Below are positions 1-11,808 of a stretch of DNA of 64,000 bases, piece after piece. The DNA is from Ursus arctos (Eukaryota; Chordata; Mammalia; Carnivora; Ursidae), in NCBI RefSeq assembly GCF_023065955.2, contig NW_026623008.1:17390501-17454500 (forward strand), read 5' to 3'. The translations under genes and the position numbers were made by a program. How positions within the stretch are numbered: the stretch's first letter is position 1; each line of letters begins with the position of its first letter. The notes beneath the pieces were generated by a model, which was given only the letters and a program-made list of their open reading frames with translations, searched no databases and was not told the DNA's origin.

Positions 1-490
1 ACCACTAAGCTGCTTTCCGGCTCTATGGTTCCTGTTCTGGACTTTTCATACAAACAGTCTTACAGTAAGTGGCCTTTCGTGTCTTCACTTAGCATAACGT
101 GTTCGAGATTTATTCATGTGGCAGCCTGCGTCAGTCCTTACTTCCTTTTTACGGCTGGATAATACCCCACTGGACGGCTGTTCTGCAGTTTATCCATTCA
201 TCAGTTGATGGACACCGGGGTTGTCTCCACTTTTTCGGCTGTTAGGAACAGCGCTCCGGTACACGTTTGTGTACAAGTCTGTAAGTGGCCCTATGTTTTC
301 AGTTCGGTCGGGTATAGAGCTAGGAGCCGAGCTGCCGGCTCGCGTGGTAATTCTGTTTGACTTTCCGAACGGCCGCCCCACTGTGTGCCAAACCGTTTTC
401 CAGAGCGGCTGCGGCATCTTGCGTCCCCGCCAGCAGCGAGGGAGGACCGCGTCTCTTCCACCCCCTGACGGCCCTGGGGTTGTCCCTCCC
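1..490 (-). repeat. Old LINE-1 fragment, antisense
   Basis: The plus strand reads as the reverse complement of an ancient L1 3' portion: it passes through the familiar phrases 'cttagcataa', 'tatccattcatcagttgatgg', 'gtacaagtct' and 'agcggctgcggcatcttgc' in the order known for mammalian L1. It is strongly diverged and CpG-rich, so it is inactive. It lies in the first intron of IL22RA1. Short reading frames here are chance. Confidence 0.75.
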
Positions 491-2176
491 TCGCTTGCGA
501 ACACACCTGAAGTTGGCGTCTCACCAGCGGAATATTGGAAAGACGCTCAACTACACGCTGATGGTTCAACTAACACATCAAAGAACAACTTTCCCAGAAT
601 CAATAATCGCACACAAGGCTGGAGAGGACGTTCGTGGGCTCCGGCCCCTCTGTTGGCGGAACCCGCCCCTGCCCGCCCAGCACGGGGAGGAAGACAGAGC
701 ACCTGCCACAGCCACACAGACTTCACGGGGGGAGGGGGCCGATGGGAGCCACACACGGGCAGGGCCACCCTGGGGGGCCTGTTTTCTTCATCTCTGAGAT
801 GGGGGATAATTCGGCTTATCTAAAGGCAAACGCTAGTGACAAGAGCGGCAGCGGACACTTGTGAAATGTGCTTCCAGTGCCAGGCACTAGGCTAAGTCTC
901 TTCACGAAACCCTCCTGACACCCCGAGGAGGCAGAAGCAGGGGCTCAGAGAGCTTTCCCTGCCCCGTGTCTCGGTGAGTCCGTGACGGAGCCTGCCGTCC
1001 TCATCATGGTGCTAGACTGGTCGTGGGGGAACACAAGAGGGCAGGGAGGGCACAGCAAAGGCCAGAGCCCCAAGAAGAGGACCAGGGAGGGGCCACTGCC
1101 CCCCAAAGCGATCTTGAACTCTAAATGAGAGCCTTCACTTAGGAAACTCTTCTCTCAGCCCTCCCGGCTTGGCCTGTGGAAAGGAAGAGGGGTTGCAGGA
1201 AAATGGCGGCCGGAGCCGGCAGCTGGCTCTGAGCATGCTCAGAACGGCTGGTTGGCTGGGGTGGGAATTAAGCAGGTGCAGACCCAGTTGCGTCAAGGCC
1301 TTGGAGCCTTGTGTGCATATGTGTCTTTGATGTGTGTGTGCCTCGCTCCTCCCCAGACGAGGCCATGACAACCAACAGACCCAAGGTGTAGGGAGAGGAT
1401 AGTTATTTATTCCCCGCTCCAAGTCTACGTACAATATTTCTGCAAGAGGGGTCCGTGGGCTTAGGAGGCACCTGTGAGGATGGGGAAAAGTGTTCGGACA
1501 GCCCGACCCTGCTATGCATCCACTGGTTAAATCTAAGGCCACATTCCTCTTGGAATCTGAGTTGGTCAGTCCCAACAGCTATAGAAATTTTTGTGTTCCA
1601 GACTTCCGGGAGCTCCCAGAACAGGACCTAGGGGACTTGGGGCATGGGGAGGACGTGTCTTACTGCCTCTAGCCAATGTGATGGCTATGCCACTGAGCTC
1701 CGAGGTGTGGCCGACATCTTGTTTGGATGAGTCTGGGCAGAATTGGAGTCTGTTCTGGAAGGAATGGTCCTGGATTCAGGGCTGGGTCTTAAGATGTGGG
1801 AGGGAGTCCACCTGAGGTCAGAACCAAATGGTGGCTTCTGAGGGGGTGATAAAGTTAGGGCAGGAGAGAGGGAGGGTGGGATTTGATAGAAGGCCAGGGT
1901 CTATCAGGGGATGGGCTTAACTACCGCTAGTGGTGGGTTAGGGGCTGCACTGGGAAGGTTGCTGGTTGGGGTAGGTATCCTGGGGCGCTAGTTGTAGTGG
2001 GGGGGAGCCTGGTGGCTGGGGCTGGCACATGCTTGGGGGGTAAAGGGCCCATGCTGGGAGGAGGTTGGCACCATTTTCCAGGAGGGAACTGAAGTTGGCT
2101 TCCAGAAATGGAGTGGGTGGACCTTGGCTGGACTCTTCTTTTAGGGGGCATTGAGAGCTAACAAGATCTCTCCCTT
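491..2176. other. IL22RA1 intron 1, unique and MIR sequence
   Basis: No exon was recognised on either strand. A MIR-like piece lies near 850-960 ('ccaggcactaggctaag' followed by an 'aggaggcagaagcaggggctcagagag' type tail). The rest is non-repetitive intronic sequence without a visible conserved reading frame. The second IL22RA1 exon, which should encode the first fibronectin-III strand region, was looked for on the minus strand and not seen. Confidence 0.5.
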
Positions 2177-2383
2177 GGGGCACCTGGGTGGCTCAGTTGG
2201 TTAAGTGTCTGACTCTTGATTTCGGCTCAGTTCATGATCTCAGGGCCCTGGGATCAAGCCCTATGCTCAGTGCAGAATCCGCTTGGGATTCTCTTTCTCC
2301 CTCTGCCCCCTAGCCCCCGCGCTTGAGCTCTCTCTCTCCATAATAAGTAAATAAAACCTTAAAAAAAAAAAAGATCTCTCCCT
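2163..2383 (+). mobile_element. CAN-SINE with target-site duplication
   Basis: A full-length carnivore tRNA-Lys-derived SINE starts at about 2177 (ggggcacctgggtggctcag), has a pyrimidine-rich middle and ends in an A-rich tail at 2370. A 13-bp target-site duplication (aagatctctccct) is present at 2163-2175 and 2371-2383. Confidence 0.95.
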
Positions 2384-3232
2384 CTCCTGCCCTGTTCATT
2401 CCTTTCCCCCCTTCAAGCTACCATGTATTCCTCAGCCTGCATTGTTTCTGCACTTCCTGGGTGAAAGTCTACATTGTGAAATCCTGGGGACACATGTGTT
2501 GTCTAGAAACTGGCAGCCTGGTGGCCTCTATGAAAGGAAGTTTTCAAATTCACTTGGAAAAACAATTTTAAGTCAACAAGTTGGGTAACAAAAAAAATAA
2601 TCCAAAATATTCTAGCATCAGCCTAAGAATGCTGGGGCAGAGGAGACCTGGGGCCCAGAGAACCTTCTCAGCTCTTAACAACTCCTAAGGTTGTTTCCCC
2701 TTGGTCCCCATCTGCAAGGGTCAAGAGCTTCTGAGACTTCCAACCAGAATGGAGTCTTTGGGGGATGCAGTGAGTCTTCCTCACTCATCAAGGACCCAGT
2801 GCGTTGGGAATGCCCAGCTTGATGCGGGAGTGGAACAGACTGGAAGGGCCCAGGTGGCAGCTGGAAACACTGTGGATCCCACCAGCTGACACAGGGGACA
2901 GCAGCAGAGGGGGCTGGGAAGCTCCGGCCCTTTATGGGCTTCATCCTGCCGTTGAGCTAGAAGGGGCCTTGCAGAGGTCATCTCTCCCTGCTCTTCAGTC
3001 TGGACTATGCATTCACTTCCTGAGACAGTTCCCTGAATTTTATTAAACGTCTTGGGAAGCAGAGAGCCAATCTGGGATTTCACGTATCTGTCTAAAAGTT
3101 CTCTGTAATGATAAATCAAGAAATCCATTTTATCAAATTTGAAAACTATGCCCTTTTGTCCTGTTTTTAAAAGGGCCCTGTTGTTTTAAGATCTTTTAAT
3201 GTGGCAGACTGGCCTTTCTGGGAGAAAATCAT

Positions 3233-3440
3233 CTTTTATTTAATTTTTAAAAATTTTTTATTTCAATTTAGTTTAATTAACATATATTATATTATTAATT
3301 TCAGAGGCAGAATTTAGTGATTCATCGGTTGCATATAACACCCAGTGCTCATGACTTCAAGTGCCCTCCTTAATGCCCATCACCCAGCTACCCCATCTCC
3401 CACCCCCTCCCCACCAGCAACCCTCAGTTTATTTCCTAGA
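3233..3440 (-). repeat. LINE-1 3' end, antisense
   Basis: The plus strand carries the carnivore L1 3'-end text in reverse ('gcatataacacccagtgctc', 'gtgccctccttaatgcccatcaccc', 'agcaaccctcagttt'), preceded by a T-rich stretch that corresponds to the tail. The element is truncated and was later struck by the SINE at 3456. Confidence 0.85.
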
Positions 3441-3669
3441 GTTAATGCTCTTTTATTTATTTATTTTTTAAAGATTTTATTTGTATTTGAGAGAGAGCGA
3501 GAGTGAGCACAAGTGGGGAAAGGCAGGAAGAGGGAGAAGCAGACTCCCCACTGAGCAGGGAGCCTGACCCACCTGGGGCTCGATCCCAGGACCCTGGAAT
3601 CATGACATGAGCCAAAGGCAGAAGCTTAACCAACTGAGCCACCCAGGCGCCCCAGTTAATGCTCTTTTA
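3440..3669 (-). mobile_element. CAN-SINE, antisense, inside an L1 remnant
   Basis: A reverse-oriented SINE (tail 'aaagattttatttg' side left, head 'gagccacccaggcgcccc' right) spans 3456-3653. A 16-bp target-site duplication, agttaatgctctttta, lies at 3440-3455 and 3654-3669. Confidence 0.95.
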
Positions 3670-4076
3670 GATCTAGTGTGAGGGGTCAGAAGAGGCCTCC
3701 CGTGGGTCGTGGAGAGAAACAATGGCCACACTCAAGTTTTGTCCATCTGTCCTTCTCCCCCCTCCCCTTGCTGGGCCAGTGCCGGCCAGAAGCAGAGGAG
3801 GGGATGGTACAACTATCAGAATTATTCGAGGGGTCCAAGGATGTCTGCCTCCCTCAAGCCAATTCTCCATCCACTGAGGTGAGGGCATCCGGCACCCCAG
3901 TTCAGACAATGGGCTGCATCCCTGAGTCTTGAGGTGAGTTGAGTCACTGGAAGAAGCCAGGTCTGAGGGACCCTCTCATCCTCCCCAGTAACCTGAGGTG
4001 CTCCCCAATTCTCCAGGGAAGCTTGTCACCCAGGGCAGCCCTGGTGGAGAAGAAACTGAAACTGGCCGTCCTGGGC

Positions 4077-4107
4077 TGTGTGTGTGTGTGTATGTGTGTA
4101 TGTGTGT
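4077..4107 (+). repeat. (TG)n microsatellite
   Basis: An interrupted TG dinucleotide tract lies about 80 bp into IL22RA1 intron 1. Confidence 0.9.
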
Positions 4108-4184
4108 AACCCTGATCCACCGTCCTGGGTGTCGGAGGGTGGGGGGGGTAGGGGGAGTCTGACCACAAGGCAATGGGCACTCAC

Positions 4185-4227
4185 CGGCCAGGGATCCCGC
4201 GGCTAGGATGGTCAGTAGTGTCCTCAT
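4185..4227 (-). CDS. IL22RA1: IL22RA1 first coding exon (gene runs off the left edge)
   Basis: The minus strand from ATG at 4227-4225 encodes MRTLLTILAAGSLA plus one base of the next codon, followed by a canonical donor (G|GTGAGTGCCC, GT at 4184-4183). This matches the signal-peptide start of interleukin-22 receptor alpha 1 almost residue for residue, and the phase-1 intron is the one expected after the signal exon of class II cytokine receptors. IL22RA1 pairs with IL10RB to bind IL-22, or with IL20RB for IL-20/IL-24, on epithelial cells and signals through JAK1/TYK2 to STAT3. Only the signal peptide lies in the window; no later exon was found in 1-4184, so intron 1 is longer than 4 kb. Its position about 7 kb beyond the IFNLR1 3' end, on the same strand, matches human gene order. 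Confidence 0.9.
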
Positions 4228-4450
4228 GGGGCCGGGCTCAGAGCCCTTTTTGGCCTCGGCTCCGGCTCCGGGCTGAGCACAGATGGAGGGCTGGGAGGCT
4301 TTGCCGCCTCCGCAGCGCTTGGCTCCACCCGGCCACAGGGGAGGAGGGGGAAAGGAGGGGAGGGAAAGGCGGGGAGGGTGGGGCCTGAGCTGGGGGAGCG
4401 AGGTGCAAAGGTGTCTGGTCTGTGTGCTTCGGAATTCCAAGTCCTGGGCA
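4228..4450 (-). promoter_or_regulatory. Probable IL22RA1 5'UTR and proximal promoter
   Basis: The sequence just upstream of the IL22RA1 ATG on the minus strand is GC-rich, with a purine/pyrimidine-asymmetric block at about 4336-4380 (ggggaggaggggg style on plus). No TATA box is obvious. The transcription start cannot be placed from sequence alone. Confidence 0.5.
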
Positions 4451-5779
4451 GGATCCAAGGGAGTTCCCTGTCTAGTTGCAGAAAACAGTAACAGTGACAG
4501 TCCAGCTTGTTTATCTGGTCTGGTGGCTGATTCAACCCAAGACTCTCAAGCACTTTATCAGGAAGCTCAGAGGCACAAAAAAAAAAAAAAAAAAAAGGGG
4601 GGGCAAAAATTTGACATCGTGTTTCAAAAACCTGCAAGATGCATGTGACTTTCGTCCCGTTTATTTTATTGTCAGCATTTTATCCTGAGGTCAATAACCA
4701 GAGCAGGCAAGGGCACAGAAACTATGTTCCAGAATGTTCTTTGTTAGCAAAGGAAAAGCTGTGATTCCCTGGCTTTGTTCTGGCAGGAGGAGATCTAGGA
4801 TGTTTGCTGCTCCTTCTTCTGCCTCCTAGCAAAGCAGGTTCCCCATGTGGGATGATGGCCTTGGGGATAGCTTTCCTTCCAGAGAGGCTGCTGGAAGTGA
4901 GAAGCCTGGGTATTCTTATCTTGAGCTTTTGGGGCCTGGGACCTCCAAAAGGTTCGGGAAAAAAACAAAACAAAAAACAGATCTCAAACTTCAGTGACTC
5001 TGCTGTGCTAATGATGGGGACAAAATTCATGAATGGGTCTTTGGTTTGGGGCAGTGATAATTCACTATGCTCACCCAAGCAGTTGTTCTGCCATCTAGAG
5101 CTGTATGCATAGGGATTAACGTGAAGTGCATTGGGATGGGTGTTTAGGAAATGATTTTTTCCTTCTTGCTGGGCCTCAGGGAGGGGAAAGGGGCCTGCAC
5201 TCTGGTTAGGGTGGACATGATCAGAGATCTGTGCCCCTGGGAAGAGTTTGGCTGGCCCCGGCCATACAGGGGCAGGCTGAGGACCATGAGGAGACCTGGT
5301 TCTTTAGCAGGCTCTAGAGGCATCCAGAAGCCTCTGGCTTTCGGATGTAGTAGGCTGGACTATCCTGCAATCTGCATTTAAGTTTTTCTTTTCTGTGTTG
5401 TAATTGTTTTTTTTTCTATCAGCTTTGAGTCTTCGGTAAAGTTTGTTCGACAAAACAGCCAAATTTGAGCTGTGCTTTGGAGGAATGAAGGTATGGTTTT
5501 TGCCAATCGTTTCTTGTAATTTCAGAAAGCTATAAGAATGTGGGAACATTCAGACTTCATTTCTAATAGTAAATAGGAAAAAAAAAAAAGGAAGAAGCTC
5601 CATGTGTAACAATAGAGGGTTGGCTAAATAAATAATGGTTTGTCTCCCCAATGCAAGAGGAGCACAGCCCTGCATTTGAATAGCGCTGGAGAAAATGTTT
5701 GGCGGCCAAAGATTCCCCATATTTCATCAAATGAGAGGAAGCATGGCAAACACTGAGCACGGTATAAGCCTGGTTAAAA

Positions 5780-5997
5780 CACACATACAGGGGCGCCTGG
5801 GTGGCTCAGTCGTTAAGCGTCTGCCTTCGGCTCAGGTCCTGGGATCAAGCCCCGCATCGGGCTCCCTTCTCAGTGGGAAGCCTGCTTCTCCCTCTCCCAC
5901 TCCCCCTGCTTGTGTTCCCTCTCTCGCTCTCTCTCTGTCAAATAAATAAAGAAAATCTTTAAAAAAATAAAAAATTAAAAAATTAAACACACATACA
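5780..5997 (+). mobile_element. CAN-SINE (first of a tandem pair)
   Basis: A full-length SINE head (gggcgcctgggtggctcag) starts at 5790-5791 and the element ends in an A/T-rich tail near 5984. Flanking copies of 'aaacacacataca' mark the target site. A second SINE begins only a few bases after the right-hand duplication. Confidence 0.93.
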
Positions 5998-6000
5998 TAT

Positions 6001-6193
6001 TGGGGCACCTGGGTGGCTCAGTGGTTTAAGCATCTGCCTTCTGCTCAGGTCATGATTCCGGGGTCCTGGAATCAAGCCTTGTGTTGGGCTCCCTGCTCAG
6101 CGGGAGTCTGCTTCTCCCTCTGCCTCTGCTCCTACCCCAACCCCACTTGTTCTTGCTCGTAAATAAATAAATAAATAAAATCTTTAAAAAATA
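6001..6193 (+). mobile_element. CAN-SINE (second of a tandem pair)
   Basis: This SINE belongs to a different, more diverged subtype, with head at 6002 (ggggcacctgggtggctcag) and tail (aaataaataaataaataaaa) to 6192. It lies directly against the preceding SINE in the same orientation. Confidence 0.92.
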
Positions 6194-6649
6194 TCCACAT
6201 ACACACATAGAGAAAAAAGTCTTAAATGATGCGATTACAGTATGAAAATATCAGTGGAATTACCTCTGGGGGGGGTAGTAGAATTACAGGTGGTTTTTAT
6301 TTTCTTTCTTTTGCTCAGTTCTTATAAGCAATGGATTATTTTATATTAAGGAAAGGCAAGGTTACTGAACAAAACAAAAAGGCATAAGGAAGTGCTGTTG
6401 TCCTGCGACTGCACTTCCTCTCCCTTTGACCGACTTCCTCCTCTTCAAACACGCTGGGGAAGGTAGCCTGTCCTGCAAGACGTTTGTGACAACTGCAGCT
6501 CACCACAGGTTCACCTTAAAGATCCTTCTAGGGCTCTGGTTCTGCACATTGGCATTATCCAGTATTATTCTTCAGGTGTGCTCCTGTTTGGGACTGAAAA
6601 GGACAGACTCAAGTCAGGGCGAGGTGAGCCATTGGCACCATCTTTGAAA

Positions 6650-6697
6650 ACCCCTAACCCCTAAACCTAACCCCAAGCCTAACTCTAACCCTAACCT
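6650..6697 (+). repeat. Interstitial telomere-like repeat
   Basis: The plus strand shows eight or so degenerate units of CCCTAA (cccctaacccctaaacctaa, then ccccaagcctaactctaacc, then ctaacct). No subtelomeric context surrounds it, so it is a short interstitial array. Confidence 0.8.
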
Positions 6698-7164
6698 GTT
6701 GCATGGAGAAGAGTCTAGCCCCCTTTTATAGAACTACCTCCAAACAGGAAAACCAGGGCGGCACTGGGGGCACATATTAAGGAGGAAAATTCTTTTGGTT
6801 TAAGGAAAGAGCTCTCAGGATGATAGCGCGGTTGACTTCAGGATGGGCTGCTCTCGGTTGCTGGGGTGTTCGGTGAATGGCTGACACCACTACTAGATGT
6901 TCTATGATAACTCCATTCTCTGGTCTTTAAAATACAACGGTTCTTGTCTTCTCAGGGAGGGAGAAAACATTCTGAGAGCAAAGAGCACCCCTTGTATTTT
7001 TCCGTACCCTGCACGTGGCTGAATTGAGCACTATCCAGCCCTGAATTGACTTCTGTAGCTGCAGTGTCACCCTGCTGACTCTCTCTGGCTCTGATTTAGC
7101 CAGAAAACGGCATATGTTTGCTATCTGGTAAATTTCTCCAACGCACCGAGCGTCATCTTGCCTG

Positions 7165-7490
7165 TGAGCCTTTGCCCGAGCTGTATCGATGCCTGGAATA
7201 CCCTCTCCACCCCCTTTTCCTATCTAATTCCTGTTCATTCTTCAGACCTCTTCTCAAACTCACTTCCTCCAGGAAGCCTTCCCAGTGTGAGCCTCTCACC
7301 GGGTTGGGTTAGGAGCCCCAGCTCTGTGCTCCCCTGGCCTCCTGAATCTCATCCATCCTCGTGTGTCGTACATCGGGTTTGTTTCCCCCTTTGCTGACTA
7401 TGGGGGCAAAAGGTGTAACTTGCTCTCCTTGATATCTCAGCATCTACCATGAGCTGGCAGAAAGCAGGTGCCCGGTCATACTTGCTGAAT
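7165..7490 (+). repeat. LINE-2 fragment
   Basis: It carries the L2 3'-region phrases for 'cctttgcc...tgcctggaatacc', 'ttcagacctcttctcaaa' and 'cttcctccaggaagccttcc', ending in a 'cttgctgaatgggtga' tail, in sense orientation. Confidence 0.75.
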
Positions 7491-8284
7491 GGGTGACTAT
7501 GCTGGGGGGAGCTGGCCAGTCCTAAGCGGTAGAGAAAGCACATCCTAAAATGACAAATACTCAGGAATGTGACCTGCTTCTGTCCCTTCTTTCAACACCC
7601 AGGGGTGTCAGAACCTGTTTTGCAGAAGCAAGAACACCAGAGGGCGGTGGGGCGTGTGCTGGGGGAGGGGAGAGGGCCCTTGGTTGATAACTCAGCAGTG
7701 AGAGAGCCTGAAAGGGGTCCCAGATTGTTCATGGGTGGTGAGAGCAAGGAACTAAGCCCTGGCAGCCCATCCCCAAATCTCTTCTTACAGAAGAGCCTGA
7801 GAATCAGACTCACTCTGGAGTCTCTGGCTCCAAGCCCGGGCTGTGTCAATCAGGGGCATTGACTTAGTGTTCCAGGTGGAGAGCCTGGGTCTGCTCCCAA
7901 ACCCGCACCTGACTGCAGGTGACCTTGGTGGGTCTTGCCTCCTCTCTGGGCCTCAGTTTCTTTGTTTGTAAAGGAGGCTCGATCTAGAAGTCCTCTAAGG
8001 GCCCTTGGAGTTTGAGCGGTCACTTTGGGGTTGGAATCCTCCCCCGACATCCCAGAATTCCCTTCATGGTGACTGACAGTGACACAAACACAAATTCAGC
8101 TCCACGTTCATTGACGCTGCTTATAATTTCAGCTCTCCCTCAGGGTGAGGAATTCCCGAAGCTTATTACATGCTTAGAAGACCATGCTTCTTCAATCAAA
8201 ACATTAGGAGATCTATATCTCATGCTAGAATTGGGGGTCCACTTTCATATGTGCCCCAGGAGCCAGGAAATGAATAGAATGTGG

Positions 8285-8430
8285 GCTTTGGGGAGATAGA
8301 CCCAGGTTCGAATTCCCGCTCTGCCACTGAAACTGAGGGGTGCAGGTGGCTTAATCTCTGACCCCCAGCTTCCTCATCTGCAAAAGGGAAGCGAGAATCT
8401 CTACTCCTCAGTGTTATTGGGAGGATTAAA
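8285..8430 (+). repeat. MIR element
   Basis: The core of a MIR is visible: 'cccaggttcgaattcccgctctgccact', then 'cctcatctgcaaaaggga' and 'gttattgggaggattaaa'. Confidence 0.75.
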
Positions 8431-9043
8431 CATGCCTATGTCTCTAGACGGTTTCTGAGGAGGAGCTCTCATGGGAGTCTCCTGTTACAAAATGAGGAAT
8501 CAAAGACCAAGGGAAGTCCTTTAAAAACCTTTGCAGACACCTGGACACCTGCATGTCTGGGTGTGGGGATAGCAGGAGTGATACAAGTTCTCTTAGAAGT
8601 TTGAGATGCCCATAGTTTCTGAGGCCAAATTCCAAGGGATAGGAGAAGTGCGGGCATTGCAACCTACAGATTCCGCATTGCGGCTGGATTCACGTTATTT
8701 GGATGCGGTTGGGGGAAGCATTCCGTGACGGCCTGGAGATCCGAGATAGAAATTGGGGTGCGGGGAGTCTGAGCCCCTACTGGAATCTGGCCACTGATAT
8801 GTCTACATAGTGCCCCGAGAAGCCGAGGCTTGCCGTGGGGTGAAATATGCTTTGCCAGAACGGAGGGGACTCACCCTGGAGGCATTGACACCTGGACAGG
8901 GGCCTTCCCCCACCTGCTGATGGTTTGTCCCACCAAGGCAGGGCCCCGAGATATTCTTACCTTGAGATCCCTGCCTCCTCCTCCTCGCCCACTTAGAGAG
9001 GCAGTGAAGGGGGGAAAAGAACCCCAAACTTTTGATAATGTAT

Positions 9044-9258
9044 AAAAAGCTGTTAGGGTGCCTGGGTGGCTCAGTTGTTAAGCGTCTGCCTTCGGCTCAG
9101 GGTGTGATCCCAGCGTTCTGGGATCGAGCCCCACATCAGGCTCCTCCGCTGGGAGCCTGCTTCTTCCTCTCCCACTCCCCCTGCTTGTGTTCCTTCTCTC
9201 GCTGGCTGTCTCTCTCTGTCAAATAAATAAATAAAATCTTTAAAAAAAAAAAAGCTGT
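9044..9258 (+). mobile_element. CAN-SINE with target-site duplication
   Basis: The element runs from about 9054 to 9248 and contains the arctoid-type middle (cgctgggagcctgcttcttc). A 10-bp target-site duplication (aaaaagctgt) lies on both sides (9044-9053 and 9249-9258). Confidence 0.95.
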
Positions 9259-11110
9259 CAACCCTCTGCATTTTGTATCATCGTGTGCCAAGGGGTGGGG
9301 CTGTCTGGGCTGGAGTAGGTCCTGGGGCCAACCAGTGTCTCTTGAGTAATGGACTCATGGAACTGACTCACTCATTTAGATATAATTTCTGGTCTTTTTT
9401 TTTTAAACCCCAAAACTCTCATCACATTAACCCCACTTGGTGCACACAGTGAAGGAGTTCAAGGAAGCTGCGAGCAAATAGCCATGGATCAAGTCCTAAA
9501 GGATGGGAAATAAGAAGTTACAGTTAGGGGGTAAAGGTACTGTTTTGTCTCCCACTTCTGCTCCCTTCCTCACCATTTTACTCACTGAGTGGCACTGATC
9601 CCCCTGTGCCCCCGGCCCCAGCAGATGCTGGGCTGAGGGAGGACAGTTATTCACAGGCGACAGGAATTTGGGATCTGGGATGGTGTCATCTAATATGCAA
9701 AATTTCTGGCCGCCTTATATGTAACTCAGCCATAGCCAGCCCCTTACTGACTCCAGTTCATAGATCAATTCACTTGTTCATTCCTTCATTAATTTATCCA
9801 ATACCAAGCTCCCACCCTATGCCAGGTGCTGGTGTGAGAAGGAAAACAGTCCCTTCCCTCAAGGAGTTCTCAGGATGTAACACCCCGTACCCTAACCCTC
9901 CTCTCTCCCAGCTCCAGGAATCTGTGCAATCCAGCAGCCCTGCTAAGCCACCACTGGCCAGAAGTGGGCAGCAAACAGTCCAAGAGACCCTCCAAAGGTG
10001 ACCCAGCATCAGGGGGCAGGGTAGGTGATTGGGATCACTTGGAGAGGAACTTCTGCCCAGTTTTCTGGGCAGGACCTACTGCACATCCATTCAAGGGTCA
10101 GATGCTCCAACCTGACCACGAGCTGTAATAGTCACGGTCTCTGTGAACTGGTGAGGATCTTCGGTTACAAGAAACAGGCAGCCCGGGAGCTGATTTAAAA
10201 CTACGTTGCTGGGAAGCCGGGGACAGGGCTGCAGCTGGGCCTCAGGAATGGAAGGGAGCCAGGGTTTATCACTTCTCATCTCAGCAGCTCGCGTGGCTGC
10301 CTCATTCTTGTTTCTTCTGTGCACTGTGCTTTCCTGCTCCTCGGAGAGGGAAATGGGGCCACAGCAGGTTGGAACTTACCTGTTCTAGATCGAGGCAGCC
10401 GAGACTTCTGAATTCCCCAGAGAGGGACTTCTGCATTGGCTAAGCTTGGGTCTAGCTCCTGGCCCTGGTAAATGACGATCTGCAGGCCGTGCTGGTCAGT
10501 TACCAGGTGGTCCTGGGAGAGTCACTGGAATCTGGGAGCTTCTTCTCAGCAGAGATCTACTGGAATGAGTTCGGGTTTGCAAGGCCAGCCGCGGAGGATG
10601 CTCTGTTATCCTTCCCGGGACCATTGTTGCAATAGGGTGAGATGTCAGGGTAGTGGGCACAGCTTGGGCCTCAGTGTAGCTGGTGGCCCGGCTGTTCTTC
10701 CCCCGCCCCCACGGCACTCATCTTTCTCACACACTCAACCTGATGGATTCCAACAGCACAGATCGCGGACTTGCACGGCGTGGCGGCCCTCTGCACAGGA
10801 CTGACAGGCTGGGTGGATACATTCCCCAACTCCTGCTCCTGGCCAAATAAACCTGGAGAGTCCCACACTGAACCCCTTTTGCCCAGAGTTGCTCAGCAAC
10901 ATGTTTGATCATGTACCTGGACAGGCTGCCTTCCCTCCCTGGCTGGCTTCCCACTCCCCTATTGGTGCTTTCTGGAATCACAGCACTGCTTTATATCCCT
11001 GAATTCTGGTCTCTGGGTCTGCTGCTGGGGACCCAACGCAAGACCCTTGTGGTCTAAGAGCTAGATGAATGGGAAGGAGATTTTGAGAAACAAGAGCACA
11101 CACATCTCCA
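9259..11110. other. Intergenic sequence downstream of IFNLR1
   Basis: No exon or RNA gene was recognised. An L2/MIR-like piece is suggested at about 9770-9880 ('gccaggtgctggtgtgag', 'tcaaggagttctcagg'). Confidence 0.4.
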
Positions 11111-11144
11111 TGCAATCCTGCCGTTTTCTCTAAAAATAGAGCTT

Positions 11145-11150
11145 TTTATT
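11145..11150 (-). terminator. Candidate poly(A) signal of IFNLR1
   Basis: AATAAA on the minus strand (tttatt on plus) lies about 3.07 kb after the IFNLR1 stop. Cleavage would be expected roughly 10-30 nt further on, near 11115-11135. Confidence 0.5.
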
Positions 11151-11762
11151 TAGAACAACTTAGGGTAAATACCCGAGACCATTAGGAAATTATGTTAAAT
11201 ATGATATCAACATAGGACAAAATTAGACATGGATACAAATACCTAAGAACAATGCATGATCTCAGGGCGCTAAAGAATCATAATATTGCTTTAGCATTGG
11301 GCATCCCCCGCACATCCTTCCCGCTGGCCCCACGGCTCATGCTGGGCGCCTCCCGGCCGCTACTATGTGCAGGGGGAGGCTCTGCAAGCAGCTAAGTGCT
11401 GAGCATACCTGACAAGTTATGATCCTGAGTATCATGCTCTTTCTTAATGCTTCCCATGGCTTTTTGTTAGTGACTTAATGAGGATGAAGGAGCTGGCATT
11501 GAGAATTATTAAAAAGCTCAGCCACTCTCAGAAATGAAGCTCTGAAAACAATGCTTAAAAAATAACAAGTTAAAAAAAATAGCATGGTTTAGGAAAAGAG
11601 AGAAAGTGGTTCCTTCATAGAGGCCTAAGACAATAGTGATGGCAGCTTTTAGTTTTTCACAACTACTTCCATGAAGCCGCTCAGCTGGGTCCCAGAGGGA
11701 ACGGTGGCATGCTGAGTTTCTTCTTTGTGCTTAGGGATGTGGGCAAGCCTCAGCCCCTGTGG

Positions 11763-11808
11763 ACATGCGCACGTGTGAGCGTGTGTGCGTGCGTGCATGC
11801 GTGCGCAT
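11763..11808. repeat. Alternating GT/GC purine-pyrimidine tract
   Basis: The plus strand reads gtgtgagcgtgtgtgcgtgc followed by gtgcatgcgtgcgca, a near-perfect alternation of purine and pyrimidine of the kind that can adopt Z-DNA. It lies in the presumed IFNLR1 3'UTR. Confidence 0.75.

Larger units (their letters stand above)
6194..9053. other. Intergenic sequence between IL22RA1 and IFNLR1
   Basis: There is no recognisable exon. The segment holds a degenerate telomere-like (CCCTAA)n stretch at 6650-6697, an L2 fragment at about 7165-7490, and a MIR near 8285-8430. Everything else is unassigned noncoding sequence. Confidence 0.5.

Noticed and set aside
1..4184. Search for IL22RA1 exon 2
   Set aside because: No minus-strand segment resembled the first fibronectin-III domain with proper splice sites; the exon must lie left of the window.
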